38,824 nucleotides of DNA, taken from positions 1-38,824 of the forward strand of contig JAOINB010000013.1 of the NCBI GenBank assembly GCA_028139135.1, given 5' to 3'. The notes under the pieces were generated by a model, which saw only the letters and a program-made list of their open reading frames with translations, did not search any database and was not told where the DNA came from. The stretch comes from Betaproteobacteria bacterium (lineage in GTDB: Bacteria > Pseudomonadota > Gammaproteobacteria > Burkholderiales > Burkholderiaceae_A). This document shows positions 8,445 through 17,612 of the stretch, piece after piece. Made by a program: the position numbers and the translations under genes. Every line of letters begins with the position of its first letter. Within the stretch, counting starts at the first letter, position 1.

Positions 8445-9647
8445 ATGAATCAAAAAATCTTTCCTAGAATTTCGAGGCTCCCCCCTTACGTTTTTTCCGT
8501 TATCGGTGAGTTAAAAGCAAAGGCTCGCATGGCAGGAGAGGACATTGTGGATATGAGTATGGGAAATCCTGATCAACCGACTCCTCGGCATATCGTTAAT
8601 AAGTTAACTGAGGTCGCGATGAGAGACCATACGCATGGGTACTCGGCATCAAAAGGAATCAAGAGACTCCGGAACGCAATTTGTAATTGGTATAGACAAA
8701 AATACAAGGTAGTGTTGCAAGAGGATTCGGAATCGATCGTTACAATTGGCTCGAAAGAAGGCCTTGCTCATTTAATGCTAGCTATCCTCGACAGAGGCGA
8801 TACCGTTCTGGTGCCTAATCCAAGTTACCCGATTCACATTTACGGAGCCATAATAGCAGGTGCTGACGTACGATCTGTTCGCATGACAACTGGAGAAGAA
8901 TTTTTTGAAGAATTGGAAAGGGCAATTAAGGAGTCAATTCCTAAGCCCAAAATGATTATATTTGGGTTTCCTAGTAATCCAACTGGAGAATGCGTTGACA
9001 TTGGGTTTTTTGAAAAAGTTATTGCTTTAGCAAAAAGATTCGATATTTTAGTTGTACATGATTTAGCGTACGCCGATGTCTGTTTTGATGGTTACACTGC
9101 TCCGTCGATTATGCAAGTAAAAGGGGCAAAAGAGTATGCGGTCGAGTTTTTCTCTATGAGCAAGTCATACAATATGGCTGGATGGAGAGTAGGCTTTATG
9201 GTCGGAAATCGTGAAATGATTGCCGCACTTGCAAAAATAAAAAGCTATTTTGACTACGGTACCTTTACTCCGATTCAAGTGGCTTCTGTAGTAGCGCTCG
9301 AATCTGGACCCAGTGTCGTAAAAAAAATCTGTGATACTTATCAACACAGGCGTGACACATTGGTAAACGGGCTGAACAGTATTGGGTGGGAGAATGATCT
9401 ACCCAGGGCTACTATGTATTTGTGGGCTAAAATTCCCAAGGCTTACAGCTCAAAAGGTTCATTACATTTTGCTGAGCGATTATTAAGTAATGCAAAGGTA
9501 GCGGTGTCGCCCGGAATAGGGTTTGGAGAGTACGGGGAAGGATATGTACGGTTCGCTTTGATTGAAAATAACCAGAGAATCAAGCAAGCCATTCGTGGCA
9601 TTCGCGAAATGTTTAAAAAGGATGGAGTTTCGATAAAACAATTTTGA
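8445..9647 (+). CDS. alaC: PLP-dependent aminotransferase, alanine transaminase (AlaC) type
   Basis: A 400-residue class I/II aminotransferase. The PLP-binding lysine is K240 in SMSKSYNMAGWRVGF. The substrate/PLP contact region NPSYPIH and the FGFPSNPTGE motif are present, and R-containing YVRFAL lies near the C-terminus. The N-terminus (FPRISRLPPYVF, then MSMGNPDQPTP) matches AlaC-type enzymes that make alanine from pyruvate and glutamate. The ATG at 8445 has no visible Shine-Dalgarno and may be leaderless or weakly initiated. hom follows 11 bases later, so the two are probably cotranscribed. An aspartate or other aminotransferase specificity cannot be excluded. Confidence 0.86.
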   Translation: MNQKIFPRISRLPPYVFSVIGELKAKARMAGEDIVDMSMGNPDQPTPRHIVNKLTEVAMRDHTHGYSASKGIKRLRNAICNWYRQKYKVVLQEDSESIVTIGSKEGLAHLMLAILDRGDTVLVPNPSYPIHIYGAIIAGADVRSVRMTTGEEFFEELERAIKESIPKPKMIIFGFPSNPTGECVDIGFFEKVIALAKRFDILVVHDLAYADVCFDGYTAPSIMQVKGAKEYAVEFFSMSKSYNMAGWRVGFMVGNREMIAALAKIKSYFDYGTFTPIQVASVVALESGPSVVKKICDTYQHRRDTLVNGLNSIGWENDLPRATMYLWAKIPKAYSSKGSLHFAERLLSNAKVAVSPGIGFGEYGEGYVRFALIENNQRIKQAIRGIREMFKKDGVSIKQF

Positions 9648-9658
9648 GGAAACAAACA

Positions 9659-10966
9659 ATGAAAGATATAAAAATCGGTTTAGCTGGATTTGGAACCGTT
9701 GGGAGAGGAACATGGGAGCTAGTTAAGCAAAATAAGAAGAAGATTGAAAAGTCGTCAAAAATTAGAATTTCCATTGTCGCTATAGCAGATCCAGACAAAA
9801 GTAAGTTTGAAAGTGTTGACATCCCTTCGTTTTGTCATCTCCACTCCGATGCTTTTGAGCTACTTAAAGATAACTCAATAGATATCGTTATTGAATTAAT
9901 TGGGGGGGAAACTATAGCCAAAGAATTTGTTATGTCGGCGATTAGAGAGGGAAAAGCGGTAGTTACTGCGAATAAAGCACTTCTCGCAAAATATGGGAAA
10001 CAAATTTTTGGTGAAGCCGAAAGAAATGGCGTTACGGTTTTTTATGAAGCAGCAATAGCCGGAGGAATCCCAATCGTAAAAGTTTTAAAAGAAGGATTGG
10101 CAGCAAATGAAATTCTGTGGATATCTGGAATAATCAATGGAACAACAAATTATATTCTCTCTGAAATGGACAAAAGGGATTTGGGGTTTGACGAAGCCTT
10201 GAGTGAGGCAAAACTCCATGGTTATGCAGAGCAGGATCCTACCCTCGATATCGATGGACATGATTCTGCGCACAAAATAAGCTTACTGGCATCATTAGCG
10301 TTTGGAACAATTTTTGATTTTGGTGACATTCCAACACGCGGTATCCGAGGCATTGATGAGAGAGATGTGAGATTTGCAAAAAAATTTGGCTATCAAATAA
10401 AACTATTGGCATTTGCGAAGTTAGAAAAATCACTGGTAGAGGTTTCAGTAGAACCGACTCTAATTCCGGTAGGGTTATTAATGGCTAATGTGGATGGACC
10501 AATGAACGCGGTGTCAGTCGAAGGAAACTTTGTTGGACATACGCTTTACTACGGTCAAGGTGCAGGTTCCCATCCCACTGCAAGCGCTGTTGTTGCAGAC
10601 ATTATTGAAGCTTGTGGAACCATAAACACGCTCGAGGGAATGGACCAACTAAAAACAAATCCTGAAATTTCCGACCATCGGGACTATACGCTAATGAGGA
10701 AAGAGGACATTGTTTCAGGACACTACATGAGATTAGAAGTTTCGGATAAACCTGGAGTTTTATCCGAAATAACTGGTATATTGGCTAGTCAAAATGTGTC
10801 AGTTGATCGATTCTTTCAGGAGAAAAGTGAAGATTCAAATGCCGAAATTATCTTATTAACCCATATGTGCACCTACGGAAAAATTATTGAAGTTGTCGAT
10901 ATGTTGATAAATTTAGAAAATGTAAAAGGTAAACCTGTAGTATTTCGGGTTGAAGAAAAGGCATGA
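9659..10966 (+). CDS. hom: homoserine dehydrogenase
   Basis: This enzyme reduces aspartate semialdehyde to homoserine in the threonine/methionine pathway. The NAD(P)-binding motif GLAGFGTVGRG is at residues 6-16, the VVTANKALLA and AAIAGGIPI blocks mark the catalytic domain, and the NGTTNYIL and YAEQDPTLDIDG stretches are intact. A C-terminal ACT domain (LEVSDKPGVLSEI onward) suggests feedback control by threonine. The frame extends to a TTG at 9644, but the ATG at 9659 has GAGG nine bases upstream, giving 435 residues, the usual length. The stop overlaps the thrC start as ATGA, so translation is probably coupled. Confidence 0.95.
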   Translation: MKDIKIGLAGFGTVGRGTWELVKQNKKKIEKSSKIRISIVAIADPDKSKFESVDIPSFCHLHSDAFELLKDNSIDIVIELIGGETIAKEFVMSAIREGKAVVTANKALLAKYGKQIFGEAERNGVTVFYEAAIAGGIPIVKVLKEGLAANEILWISGIINGTTNYILSEMDKRDLGFDEALSEAKLHGYAEQDPTLDIDGHDSAHKISLLASLAFGTIFDFGDIPTRGIRGIDERDVRFAKKFGYQIKLLAFAKLEKSLVEVSVEPTLIPVGLLMANVDGPMNAVSVEGNFVGHTLYYGQGAGSHPTASAVVADIIEACGTINTLEGMDQLKTNPEISDHRDYTLMRKEDIVSGHYMRLEVSDKPGVLSEITGILASQNVSVDRFFQEKSEDSNAEIILLTHMCTYGKIIEVVDMLINLENVKGKPVVFRVEEKA

Positions 10967-12399
10967 TCAAGTATGTTTCTACCAGAGGAAGTGCTTCGGG
11001 GACATTTACCGACACGGTATTAGAAGGACTAGCATCTGACGGAGGGTTGCTTGTGCCTGAGAAATATGAGGTAATCTCTGCAGAACGGCTTGCAGAGTGG
11101 CAAAATTTGTCATACCCAGAATTAGCTTGCGAAGTTATCTCGTGTTTCGCAACAGATTTGACAAAAGATAAAATCCGAGAAATTTGTCACGAGGTTTACA
11201 CCAGAACAAATTTTGGTAATGATATCGTCTCTGTGAAACCTGTAAAATTACTTTCAAAGGAAGAGATTTATATCCTCGGTATCTCAAACGGTCCAACGCT
11301 TGCTTTTAAAGATATGGCAATGCAATTCTTAGGGAAATTGTTTGACGAAATCTTGAATGAACGAGGAATGAAACTGAATATTCTCGGCGCCACTTCGGGT
11401 GATACGGGCGGTGCTGCTGAACATGCAATGATGGGACGAAGTTCTGTTTCGGTTTTTATGTTGTCACCTAAAGATAGGATGAGCGAGTTTCAAAAAAGTC
11501 AGATGTACAGCATAAAGGAACAAAATATACATAATATTGTGGTTCCCGGCTCATTTGATAATTGTCAGGACCTTGTGAAGGCAGTTTCGAACGACTTAGG
11601 ATTCAAAGATTCGTATTCCATTGGTTCAGTAAATTCAATAAATTGGGGAAGAATCACTGCGCAGGTCGTTTATTATTTTTTTGGGTATTTCAGAGTAATA
11701 CAAGAGTCAAAAAAAAATTTAATGCATCCTGTTTCATTTGCTGTTCCTTCTGGAAACTTCGGAAATATTTTGTCTGGATTTGTCGCAAAAAAAATGGGGT
11801 TACCTGTAAAAAATTTAGTATTAGCTACTAATGAAAATAATGTTCTTGATGAGTTCTTTAAGAGTGGTATTTATAGAGTTAGAAATCCCAAAGAGACTTT
11901 TGTTACATCGTCGCCATCGATGGATATTTCTAAGGCATCCAATTTTGAACGATTTATCTACGAGATTTTCGATCGTGATAGCAAATACGTGTCTGCTTTA
12001 TGGGCTGAACTCGGGACAAAAAACTCCTTCTCACTTGATGCAAACAGCCTAACAAATTTAAAAAGAGAGAGTGGGATAGTTTCGGGTGCCTCAAGACACG
12101 TCAATAGAATTGATACAATACAACGAATATATGAGTCTAATCAATTAGTTGTTGACCCCCATACCGCTGATGGGATTTATGTGGGAGAGAAACACATCGA
12201 AGACGACGTTCCAATGATATGCCTCGAAACGGCATTGCCTACCAAGTTTGAAAGTACGATTCTTGAAGCATTAGGATTTGTCCCGGAAAGAATAGATTCA
12301 TTAAAAAACATCGAAGACAAAGACAGAAGAGTTTATGAAATGAGCGGTTCCCTCTCTGACTTGAAGAACTACATTGTAAAAAATGCAAAGATTAATTGA
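10963..12399 (+). CDS. thrC: threonine synthase
   Basis: A 478-residue PLP enzyme converting O-phosphohomoserine to threonine, the last step of the pathway begun by the preceding gene. The PLP lysine is K116 in LAFKDMAMQFLG; SGDTGGAAEHA and the SINWGRI and VPSGNFGNI blocks are conserved. The N-terminal STRG and DGGLLVPE motifs fit the long bacterial/yeast-type enzyme. The start overlaps the hom stop (ATGA), and its 3' end overlaps the moeA start by 17 bases, indicating a tightly coupled operon. Confidence 0.95.
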   Translation: MIKYVSTRGSASGTFTDTVLEGLASDGGLLVPEKYEVISAERLAEWQNLSYPELACEVISCFATDLTKDKIREICHEVYTRTNFGNDIVSVKPVKLLSKEEIYILGISNGPTLAFKDMAMQFLGKLFDEILNERGMKLNILGATSGDTGGAAEHAMMGRSSVSVFMLSPKDRMSEFQKSQMYSIKEQNIHNIVVPGSFDNCQDLVKAVSNDLGFKDSYSIGSVNSINWGRITAQVVYYFFGYFRVIQESKKNLMHPVSFAVPSGNFGNILSGFVAKKMGLPVKNLVLATNENNVLDEFFKSGIYRVRNPKETFVTSSPSMDISKASNFERFIYEIFDRDSKYVSALWAELGTKNSFSLDANSLTNLKRESGIVSGASRHVNRIDTIQRIYESNQLVVDPHTADGIYVGEKHIEDDVPMICLETALPTKFESTILEALGFVPERIDSLKNIEDKDRRVYEMSGSLSDLKNYIVKNAKIN

Positions 12400-13582
12400 A
12401 TTTGATCAAGCTTTGAAAACTCTGTTGGCATCGGTTGATTCTCATGTCGGTGCAACTAAGCTAAACTTGTCTGAGTGTTTGGGCAGGATAATTGCAGAGG
12501 ATGTGACCTCGTTGATTGACATACCGGGGTTTGATAATAGCCAGGTAGATGGGTATGCTGCACGCTCTAGGGAAGTCCTCGCGGGCAAAGAATTTGATAT
12601 TTCACAAAGAATACCAGCGGGTTCAAATCCGACTAGTTTAGAAAAAGGCACGCTCGCAAGAATCTTTACTGGAGCTGAACCGCCTCATGGATCGGACTGT
12701 ATTATCATGCAGGAAGATGTAAAGGTAATCGGCGATCAAAAAGTAGTGGTTCTTAAATCGGTGGGAGTCGGAGAGAATATCCGAAAGAGAGCTAGTGATT
12801 TAAAAACAGGAGAGATTTTTTTTAAAAAAGGAAGGCAGTTATCATCCGCGGATATCGGGCTATGTGCGTCAGTAGGAAAAGTTTCAATGCAAGTTTATAA
12901 GAAAATAACAGTCGGTGTTTTTTCGACCGGTGATGAGCTTAAGCAACCCGGAGAAAAACTAGAAAGGGGCCAGCTTTTTGACAGTAATAGACCGATGATA
13001 ATTGACTGCGTTAAAAGTATGGGGGTAAATTGCGTTGATTTTGGATGTTTACCCGATCGATTAGAGACAACAGTGAAAGCTCTAAAGAGTGCAAGTGAAA
13101 AGGTTGATGCGATTGTAACTTGTGGAGGAGTTTCTGTCGGAGAAGAAGACCATTTAAAAGACGCTGTAAAAGAATTAGGTGAACTTAAATTATGGAAAAT
13201 AAATATGAAACCAGGTAAGCCGTTCGCCTTTGGTAAATTGGGGAAAAGCGCTTATCTAGGGTTACCGGGCAATCCTGTATCTGCATGGGTGACATTTGCT
13301 CTTTTATGTCGCCCGTTTATTTTGAAATTAAGTGGAAAGGAATTAGGCAATACTCTCTTTACAATGGCACGAGGAGGCTTTGATTACGAGAATATAAATT
13401 CTAGAAGAGAGTTTTTGAGAGTTACTATTGATTCAAATGGTAATTTACAATTGTATGAGAGGCAAAACTCTCAAATATTGTCCTCAATTTGTTTTTGTGA
13501 TGGATTGATTGAGGTAGCCCCTAAACAAATAATAAAGGCTGGTGATAGCATTAAGTTTTACAACTTCTCTTCTATTGGCTAA
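12383..13582 (+). CDS. moeA: molybdopterin molybdenumtransferase MoeA
   Basis: MoeA inserts molybdate into adenylylated molybdopterin. The 399-residue frame has the expected order: N-terminal domain with DNSQVDGYA (about 50-58), IFTGAEPPHGSDCIIMQED, the MoCF-binding domain with GVFSTGDEL and the TCGGVSVGEEDH motif, KPGKPFAFG, and LPGNPVSAWV. It starts inside the last codons of thrC without a visible Shine-Dalgarno, so it may depend on translation of thrC. With moaD and moaE immediately downstream it forms a molybdenum-cofactor block within the threonine operon, an arrangement familiar from Burkholderiales. Confidence 0.94.
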   Translation: MQRLIEFDQALKTLLASVDSHVGATKLNLSECLGRIIAEDVTSLIDIPGFDNSQVDGYAARSREVLAGKEFDISQRIPAGSNPTSLEKGTLARIFTGAEPPHGSDCIIMQEDVKVIGDQKVVVLKSVGVGENIRKRASDLKTGEIFFKKGRQLSSADIGLCASVGKVSMQVYKKITVGVFSTGDELKQPGEKLERGQLFDSNRPMIIDCVKSMGVNCVDFGCLPDRLETTVKALKSASEKVDAIVTCGGVSVGEEDHLKDAVKELGELKLWKINMKPGKPFAFGKLGKSAYLGLPGNPVSAWVTFALLCRPFILKLSGKELGNTLFTMARGGFDYENINSRREFLRVTIDSNGNLQLYERQNSQILSSICFCDGLIEVAPKQIIKAGDSIKFYNFSSIG

Positions 13583-13589
13583 GAGTATT

Positions 13590-13844
13590 ATGCATTTAAA
13601 AATTTTTTTTTTCGCGGAGCTTAAAGAAAGAATGAATCGAGAATTCATAGAAACCGATTTTCAAGAAGTAAAAAATATCCGAGAATTACAGGAAAAACTC
13701 GAGGAGAATTTCGAAGTTTTGAGAGGATGCTTTGCGGAGGATAAGTTGATAAAGACAGCTCTCAATCACGAGTATTGCTCCTCAGATGCTGAGTTAAGAG
13801 ATGGGGATGAAGTAGCTTTTTTTCCGCCCGTTACCGGCGGATAA
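13590..13844 (+). CDS. moaD: molybdopterin synthase sulfur carrier subunit MoaD
   Basis: An 84-residue ubiquitin-like protein ending in the required Gly-Gly (FFPPVTGG), whose C-terminal glycine carries the thiocarboxylate used to make the dithiolene of molybdopterin. The N-terminal strand KIFFFAELKE and the DGDEVAFFPP block fit MoaD. The frame runs back to 13542 inside moeA, but the ATG at 13590, seven bases after the moeA stop, gives the standard length. It is followed closely by moaE, its partner in the synthase. Confidence 0.93.
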   Translation: MHLKIFFFAELKERMNREFIETDFQEVKNIRELQEKLEENFEVLRGCFAEDKLIKTALNHEYCSSDAELRDGDEVAFFPPVTGG

Positions 13845-13862
13845 AGTGACCTGGTGAGCCCG

Positions 13863-14339
13863 ATGAGTAATAGTATTTTAGTTAAGGTGCAAAAGGAGCA
13901 AATAGCGGTTGGAAGCTTGATTGAGCAATTGATGGATTCCTCCGAGCGAGAGGGTGAAATCGGTGCTATTACCACTTTCATAGGGAGGGTAAGAGGTAAG
14001 GAGGAAACGAGACAAGTTAATGAATTATTTCTAGAACATTATCCAAAGATGACGGAAAAAAAAATTACGGAAATTGTTAGTAATGCTTCTAAAAAGTTTT
14101 TAATAAACGGCTGTATCGTTATTCATAGGATAGGAAAGCTAGTTCCTGGAGAGTTAATTGTTTTTGTGGGAGTGACGAGCAGACACAGGAAAGATGCATT
14201 CGAGGCATGTTCTTACGTAATGGATTTTTTAAAGACTGAAGCTCCTTTTTGGAAAAAAGAAAAGGGCTCAAAAGGGGAAAAATGGGTCAAGTCCCGGGAT
14301 ATAGATTATCTTGCAAGGGATGCATGGTTGGGAAAATAG
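13863..14339 (+). CDS. moaE: molybdopterin synthase catalytic subunit MoaE
   Basis: MoaE receives sulfur from MoaD to convert cyclic pyranopterin monophosphate into molybdopterin. The 158-residue protein shows GAITTFIGRVRG, the LEHYPKM segment, IHRIGKLVPGE, SRHRKDAFEA and APFWKKE, whose lysines belong to the active site. The ATG at 13863 has GGTGAG four to five bases upstream and is preferred to the GTG at 13854. It ends 36 bases before clpB; a separate heat-shock promoter for clpB is possible in the gap. Confidence 0.94.
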   Translation: MSNSILVKVQKEQIAVGSLIEQLMDSSEREGEIGAITTFIGRVRGKEETRQVNELFLEHYPKMTEKKITEIVSNASKKFLINGCIVIHRIGKLVPGELIVFVGVTSRHRKDAFEACSYVMDFLKTEAPFWKKEKGSKGEKWVKSRDIDYLARDAWLGK

Positions 14340-14367
14340 GTTGAAAATTTGAATTTGATCTCAATCT
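14340..14367 (+). promoter_or_regulatory. candidate sigma-32-type heat-shock promoter for clpB
   Basis: In the short gap before clpB, GTTGAAA (14340-14346) and CTCAATCT (14360-14367) are separated by 13 bases. They resemble the heat-shock consensus CTTGAAA and CCCCATnT, each matching at six of seven defined positions. The position is right for clpB, but the start would then lie very close to the ATG at 14376, leaving little or no leader, which weakens the call. Confidence 0.35.
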
Positions 14368-14375
14368 AAAACAAT

Positions 14376-16991
14376 ATGAGAATAGACAAATTGACTACGT
14401 CTTTCCAGCAAGCTCTTGGTGCAGCACAGAGTGTTGCAGTTGGGAAAGATAACTCTAGCTTAGACCCATTGCATGTGCTTCATGCATTGATGACTGAGGA
14501 CGAATTTGGCGCAAGATCCTTGTTGCTCCGCTCGGGTGGTAATGTTAACAAGCTGCAACAGCTAGTTGACGATGCTATTGAAAAATTACCAAAGCTAAGT
14601 AATCCCAGTGGGGAGTTGAGCGCCGGCTCAGATTTACAAAGAATTTTTAACTTAACTGATAAAGAAGCACAAAGAAGGGGTGATGACTTTATCGCTAGCG
14701 ATCTATTTCTTTACATCCTAAGTGAGGATAAATGTGCCGCTGGGAAGCTAATGCATCAGACTGGTTTGTCAAAGAAAAACCTAGGAGTGGCACTAGATTA
14801 TGTCAGAGGAGGTAAATCTCAAAACTCCCCAGATCAGAGACAAGATAGTGACACGATAAGTAAATATATGATTGACGTAACGGAAAAAGCCGAAGCAGGC
14901 AGTTTAGACCCTGTTATAGGTAGAGACGATGAAATACGGCGATGCATACAAATTTTACAGAGAAGGACTAAAAATAATCCGGTACTCATAGGTGAACCAG
15001 GGGTAGGTAAAACAGCTATTGTTGAAGGTTTGGCTCAAAGAATTCACAACCTTGAGGTTCCTGAAGGGCTAAAAGGTAAGAGAGTGTTGGCGTTAGATCT
15101 TGCTGCCTTGCTAGCGGGAGCTAAATTTAGAGGGGAATTTGAGGAAAGGTTAAAGTTAGTCCTAAAAAGTCTCTCAAAATTGTCAGAAGCCTCAGAGGCA
15201 GGTCACCCAATAGTATTCATTGATGAGCTCCATACAATGGTTGGTGCAGGAAAAAGTGATGGTGCTTTGGATGCGGGGAATATGTTGAAGCCAGCTCTTT
15301 CAAGAGGAGAGCTTCATTGTATAGGGGCAACGACGTTAGATGAGTATCGAAAGTATATTGAAAAAGATGCAGCTTTAGAGAGACGTTTCCAGAAAGTTAT
15401 AGTAGGTGAACCCTCAGTAGAGGCGACGGTTGCGATTTTACGTGGGTTGCAAGAAAGGTACGAGTTACACCATGGTGTTGATATAACAGATCCAGCGATT
15501 GTAGCGGCAGCTGAGTTGTCAAATCGTTACATTAGTGACCGTTTTTTACCTGATAAAGCTATTGATCTGATTGATGAAGCCGCAAGTAAGGTAAAAATTG
15601 AAATAGATTCAAAGCCGGAAGCGATCGATGTTATAGATCGAAAAATGATTCAGCTGAAAATTGAACGAGAGGCTGTCAAAAAAGAAAAAGATGCTGCTTC
15701 CGCGAAGAGACTCAAAATTATTGAGGAGGAAATAAATAAATTAGCAAGAGATTTGTCGAATTTGGAAGAAATTTGGAGAAATGAAAAGGCTGACGTTCAG
15801 GGTTCCACAGACGTTAAGGAGAAGATAGAAAAAATTAAGTTAGAGATTGAAAAAGCTACTCGCCAGGGAGATTGGCAGAGAGTTTCGGAATTACAGTATG
15901 GTGAGTTACCCATGTTAGAGAAACACTTAAAAGCTTTGGACGAATCCAAAGGTAAAGACAACAATCAAAATGAGAAAAAATTAAAACTTTTACGTACGGA
16001 GGTCGGTGTCGAGGAAATAGCTGAGGTGGTATCACGAGCTACGGGAATCCCTGTCGCAAAAATGATGGAGGGTGAGAAAGAGAAACTACTCAGAATGGAA
16101 AATCTTTTGCATGAAAGGATTGTGGGTCAGGATGAAGCAGTAAGCTTGGTTTGCGATACGATCCGCAGATCTCGGGCGGGGCTTGCCGATCCCGGAAAGC
16201 CTTGCGGGTCTTTTCTATTTTTGGGTCCAACAGGTGTAGGAAAGACCGAGCTTTGTAAGGCATTAGCTGGATTCTTGTTTGATTCTGAAGCTCATCTGGT
16301 TAGGGTTGATATGAGTGAATATATGGAAAAACACTCTGTTTCCAAGCTTGTTGGGGCGCCACCGGGTTACGTTGGGTACGATCAGGGAGGCTCTCTTACC
16401 GAAGCTGTTCGTAGACAACCATATTGCGTTATATTATTTGACGAGATTGAGAAGGCACATCCAGATGTTTTCAATCTTTTGCTCCAGGTTTTAGACGATG
16501 GTCGATTGACTGATAGTCAGGGTCGGACTGTCAATTTTAAAAATACGATTATTGTAATGACCTCAAATCTCGGAAGCTCTGAAATTCAAAGTTTTGGCGA
16601 AGAGATAAGCTCTACAGAAAAACAGGTTTTAAAAACAGAGCTTTTAAAAACCTTTAGGCCAGAGTTTGTGAATCGGATTGATGAAATAGTAATTTTCCAC
16701 GGTCTGTCTCGTGATCAGATAAAGGAGATTGCCAAAACGCACTTAAAAATTTTAGAAAAACGATTGGAATCTCGCGACATCTCTATAGATCTTAACAGTA
16801 GCGTACTTGATTTTCTGGTTGTCAAAGGATTTGATCCCTCTTTTGGTGCAAGACCGTTAAAAAGAGCAGTGCAAACCTTTATTGAAAATCCGTTGGCAAA
16901 AATGTTGTTGAAAGGAGAGATTAGGGCTGGGGATTCAATTCCTATAGATGCAAAAAATGGAGAAATAAGTTTCAAGAGATTGATTCATTAA
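14376..16991 (+). CDS. clpB: ATP-dependent disaggregase ClpB
   Basis: An 871-residue Hsp100 chaperone that, with DnaK, extracts polypeptides from aggregates. The order is complete: N-terminal Clp_N repeats (1-145), AAA-1 with Walker A GEPGVGKT (about 206-213) and Walker B VFIDELH, a coiled-coil middle domain (about 410-530; [12 protein letters not shown] and similar) that identifies ClpB rather than ClpA or ClpC, then AAA-2 with GPTGVGKT (about 617-624) and [11 protein letters not shown], and the C-terminal D2-small domain. The ATG at 14376 lacks a strong Shine-Dalgarno. Its last 20 bases overlap the 3' end of the convergent RDD gene. Confidence 0.96.
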   Translation: MRIDKLTTSFQQALGAAQSVAVGKDNSSLDPLHVLHALMTEDEFGARSLLLRSGGNVNKLQQLVDDAIEKLPKLSNPSGELSAGSDLQRIFNLTDKEAQRRGDDFIASDLFLYILSEDKCAAGKLMHQTGLSKKNLGVALDYVRGGKSQNSPDQRQDSDTISKYMIDVTEKAEAGSLDPVIGRDDEIRRCIQILQRRTKNNPVLIGEPGVGKTAIVEGLAQRIHNLEVPEGLKGKRVLALDLAALLAGAKFRGEFEERLKLVLKSLSKLSEASEAGHPIVFIDELHTMVGAGKSDGALDAGNMLKPALSRGELHCIGATTLDEYRKYIEKDAALERRFQKVIVGEPSVEATVAILRGLQERYELHHGVDITDPAIVAAAELSNRYISDRFLPDKAIDLIDEAASKVKIEIDSKPEAIDVIDRKMIQLKIEREAVKKEKDAASAKRLKIIEEEINKLARDLSNLEEIWRNEKADVQGSTDVKEKIEKIKLEIEKATRQGDWQRVSELQYGELPMLEKHLKALDESKGKDNNQNEKKLKLLRTEVGVEEIAEVVSRATGIPVAKMMEGEKEKLLRMENLLHERIVGQDEAVSLVCDTIRRSRAGLADPGKPCGSFLFLGPTGVGKTELCKALAGFLFDSEAHLVRVDMSEYMEKHSVSKLVGAPPGYVGYDQGGSLTEAVRRQPYCVILFDEIEKAHPDVFNLLLQVLDDGRLTDSQGRTVNFKNTIIVMTSNLGSSEIQSFGEEISSTEKQVLKTELLKTFRPEFVNRIDEIVIFHGLSRDQIKEIAKTHLKILEKRLESRDISIDLNSSVLDFLVVKGFDPSFGARPLKRAVQTFIENPLAKMLLKGEIRAGDSIPIDAKNGEISFKRLIH

Positions 16992-17451
16992 TACTTTTTA
17001 CCAACATTGTTTTCGAAATCAGGTCTTGTGGACACAAACCATCATCTCGGAAAAATGCGCTTATCAACCAAATGCCAGTTAATGTTGAAGGTACTGCTAT
17101 CAAGAAGCGGATAAAAGCTTTGCTAACTGTTATAGGCCCACCCGATTTCGAAACGATACGCAAATTAAGTGTTTTCATAGGCAGTGTGACGCGATTTTTG
17201 CTCCAACCCCATGTGAAGTATGCAGCTGTTAAAAAAAACACAAGCGCCTGTACAAAAACAGGATGCAATGAGCCGTCGGAATTATTGTTGAAAATATAAG
17301 CTTTTAAAAGAGAGCAAATTAGTATCGAAAAAAATATCGGTCCCACAAGAAGTATGGTTTCGTACACCATCCCCATAAATCTAATCCATAAGGACGCTAT
17401 CTCAAAATTTTTTAATTCGGTTGTTGTGTCAGATTCTTTGGAGAGTTTCAC
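16972..17451 (-). CDS. RDD family membrane protein
   Basis: A 159-residue membrane protein with about three hydrophobic segments (roughly residues 28-52, 66-84 and 115-133). The conserved core appears as [15 protein letters not shown] (the R of RDD, with D replaced), then [21 protein letters not shown], which is the typical second RDD block, and a basic AFIRFL segment. The family function is not settled; some members are linked to ion transport. The start is a GTG at 17451 with GGTG about 11 bases upstream, so the true start could be the later ATG at about residue 29. It is convergent with clpB (overlap of 20 bases) and divergent from ilvB. Confidence 0.8.
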   Translation of the reverse strand: MKLSKESDTTTELKNFEIASLWIRFMGMVYETILLVGPIFFSILICSLLKAYIFNNNSDGSLHPVFVQALVFFLTAAYFTWGWSKNRVTLPMKTLNLRIVSKSGGPITVSKAFIRFLIAVPSTLTGIWLISAFFRDDGLCPQDLISKTMLVKSINESIS

Positions 17452-17460
17452 AAAAATATG

Positions 17461-17489
17461 TTCACCAATTATTAAACGTGATATATTAA
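17461..17489 (+). promoter_or_regulatory. candidate sigma-70 promoter for the ilv operon
   Basis: TTCACC (17461-17466) and TATTAA (17484-17489) are separated by 17 bases in the 161-base divergent gap before ilvB. This would give a leader of over 100 bases, long enough for regulation. I see no clear leader peptide with branched-chain codons or terminator hairpin in it. The boxes are only moderate matches. Confidence 0.28.
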
Positions 17490-17612
17490 CCGATTAATTT
17501 AAAGAAGCAAACTGGAGCTTTCTCAAAAGGGAAGTAGAAGGTAAGTCTTTCGGCTCAAAGGTCAGTCAACTATTAGTTGGGTGGACACTGGGGATTAGAT
17601 AGGGCTGGGTTT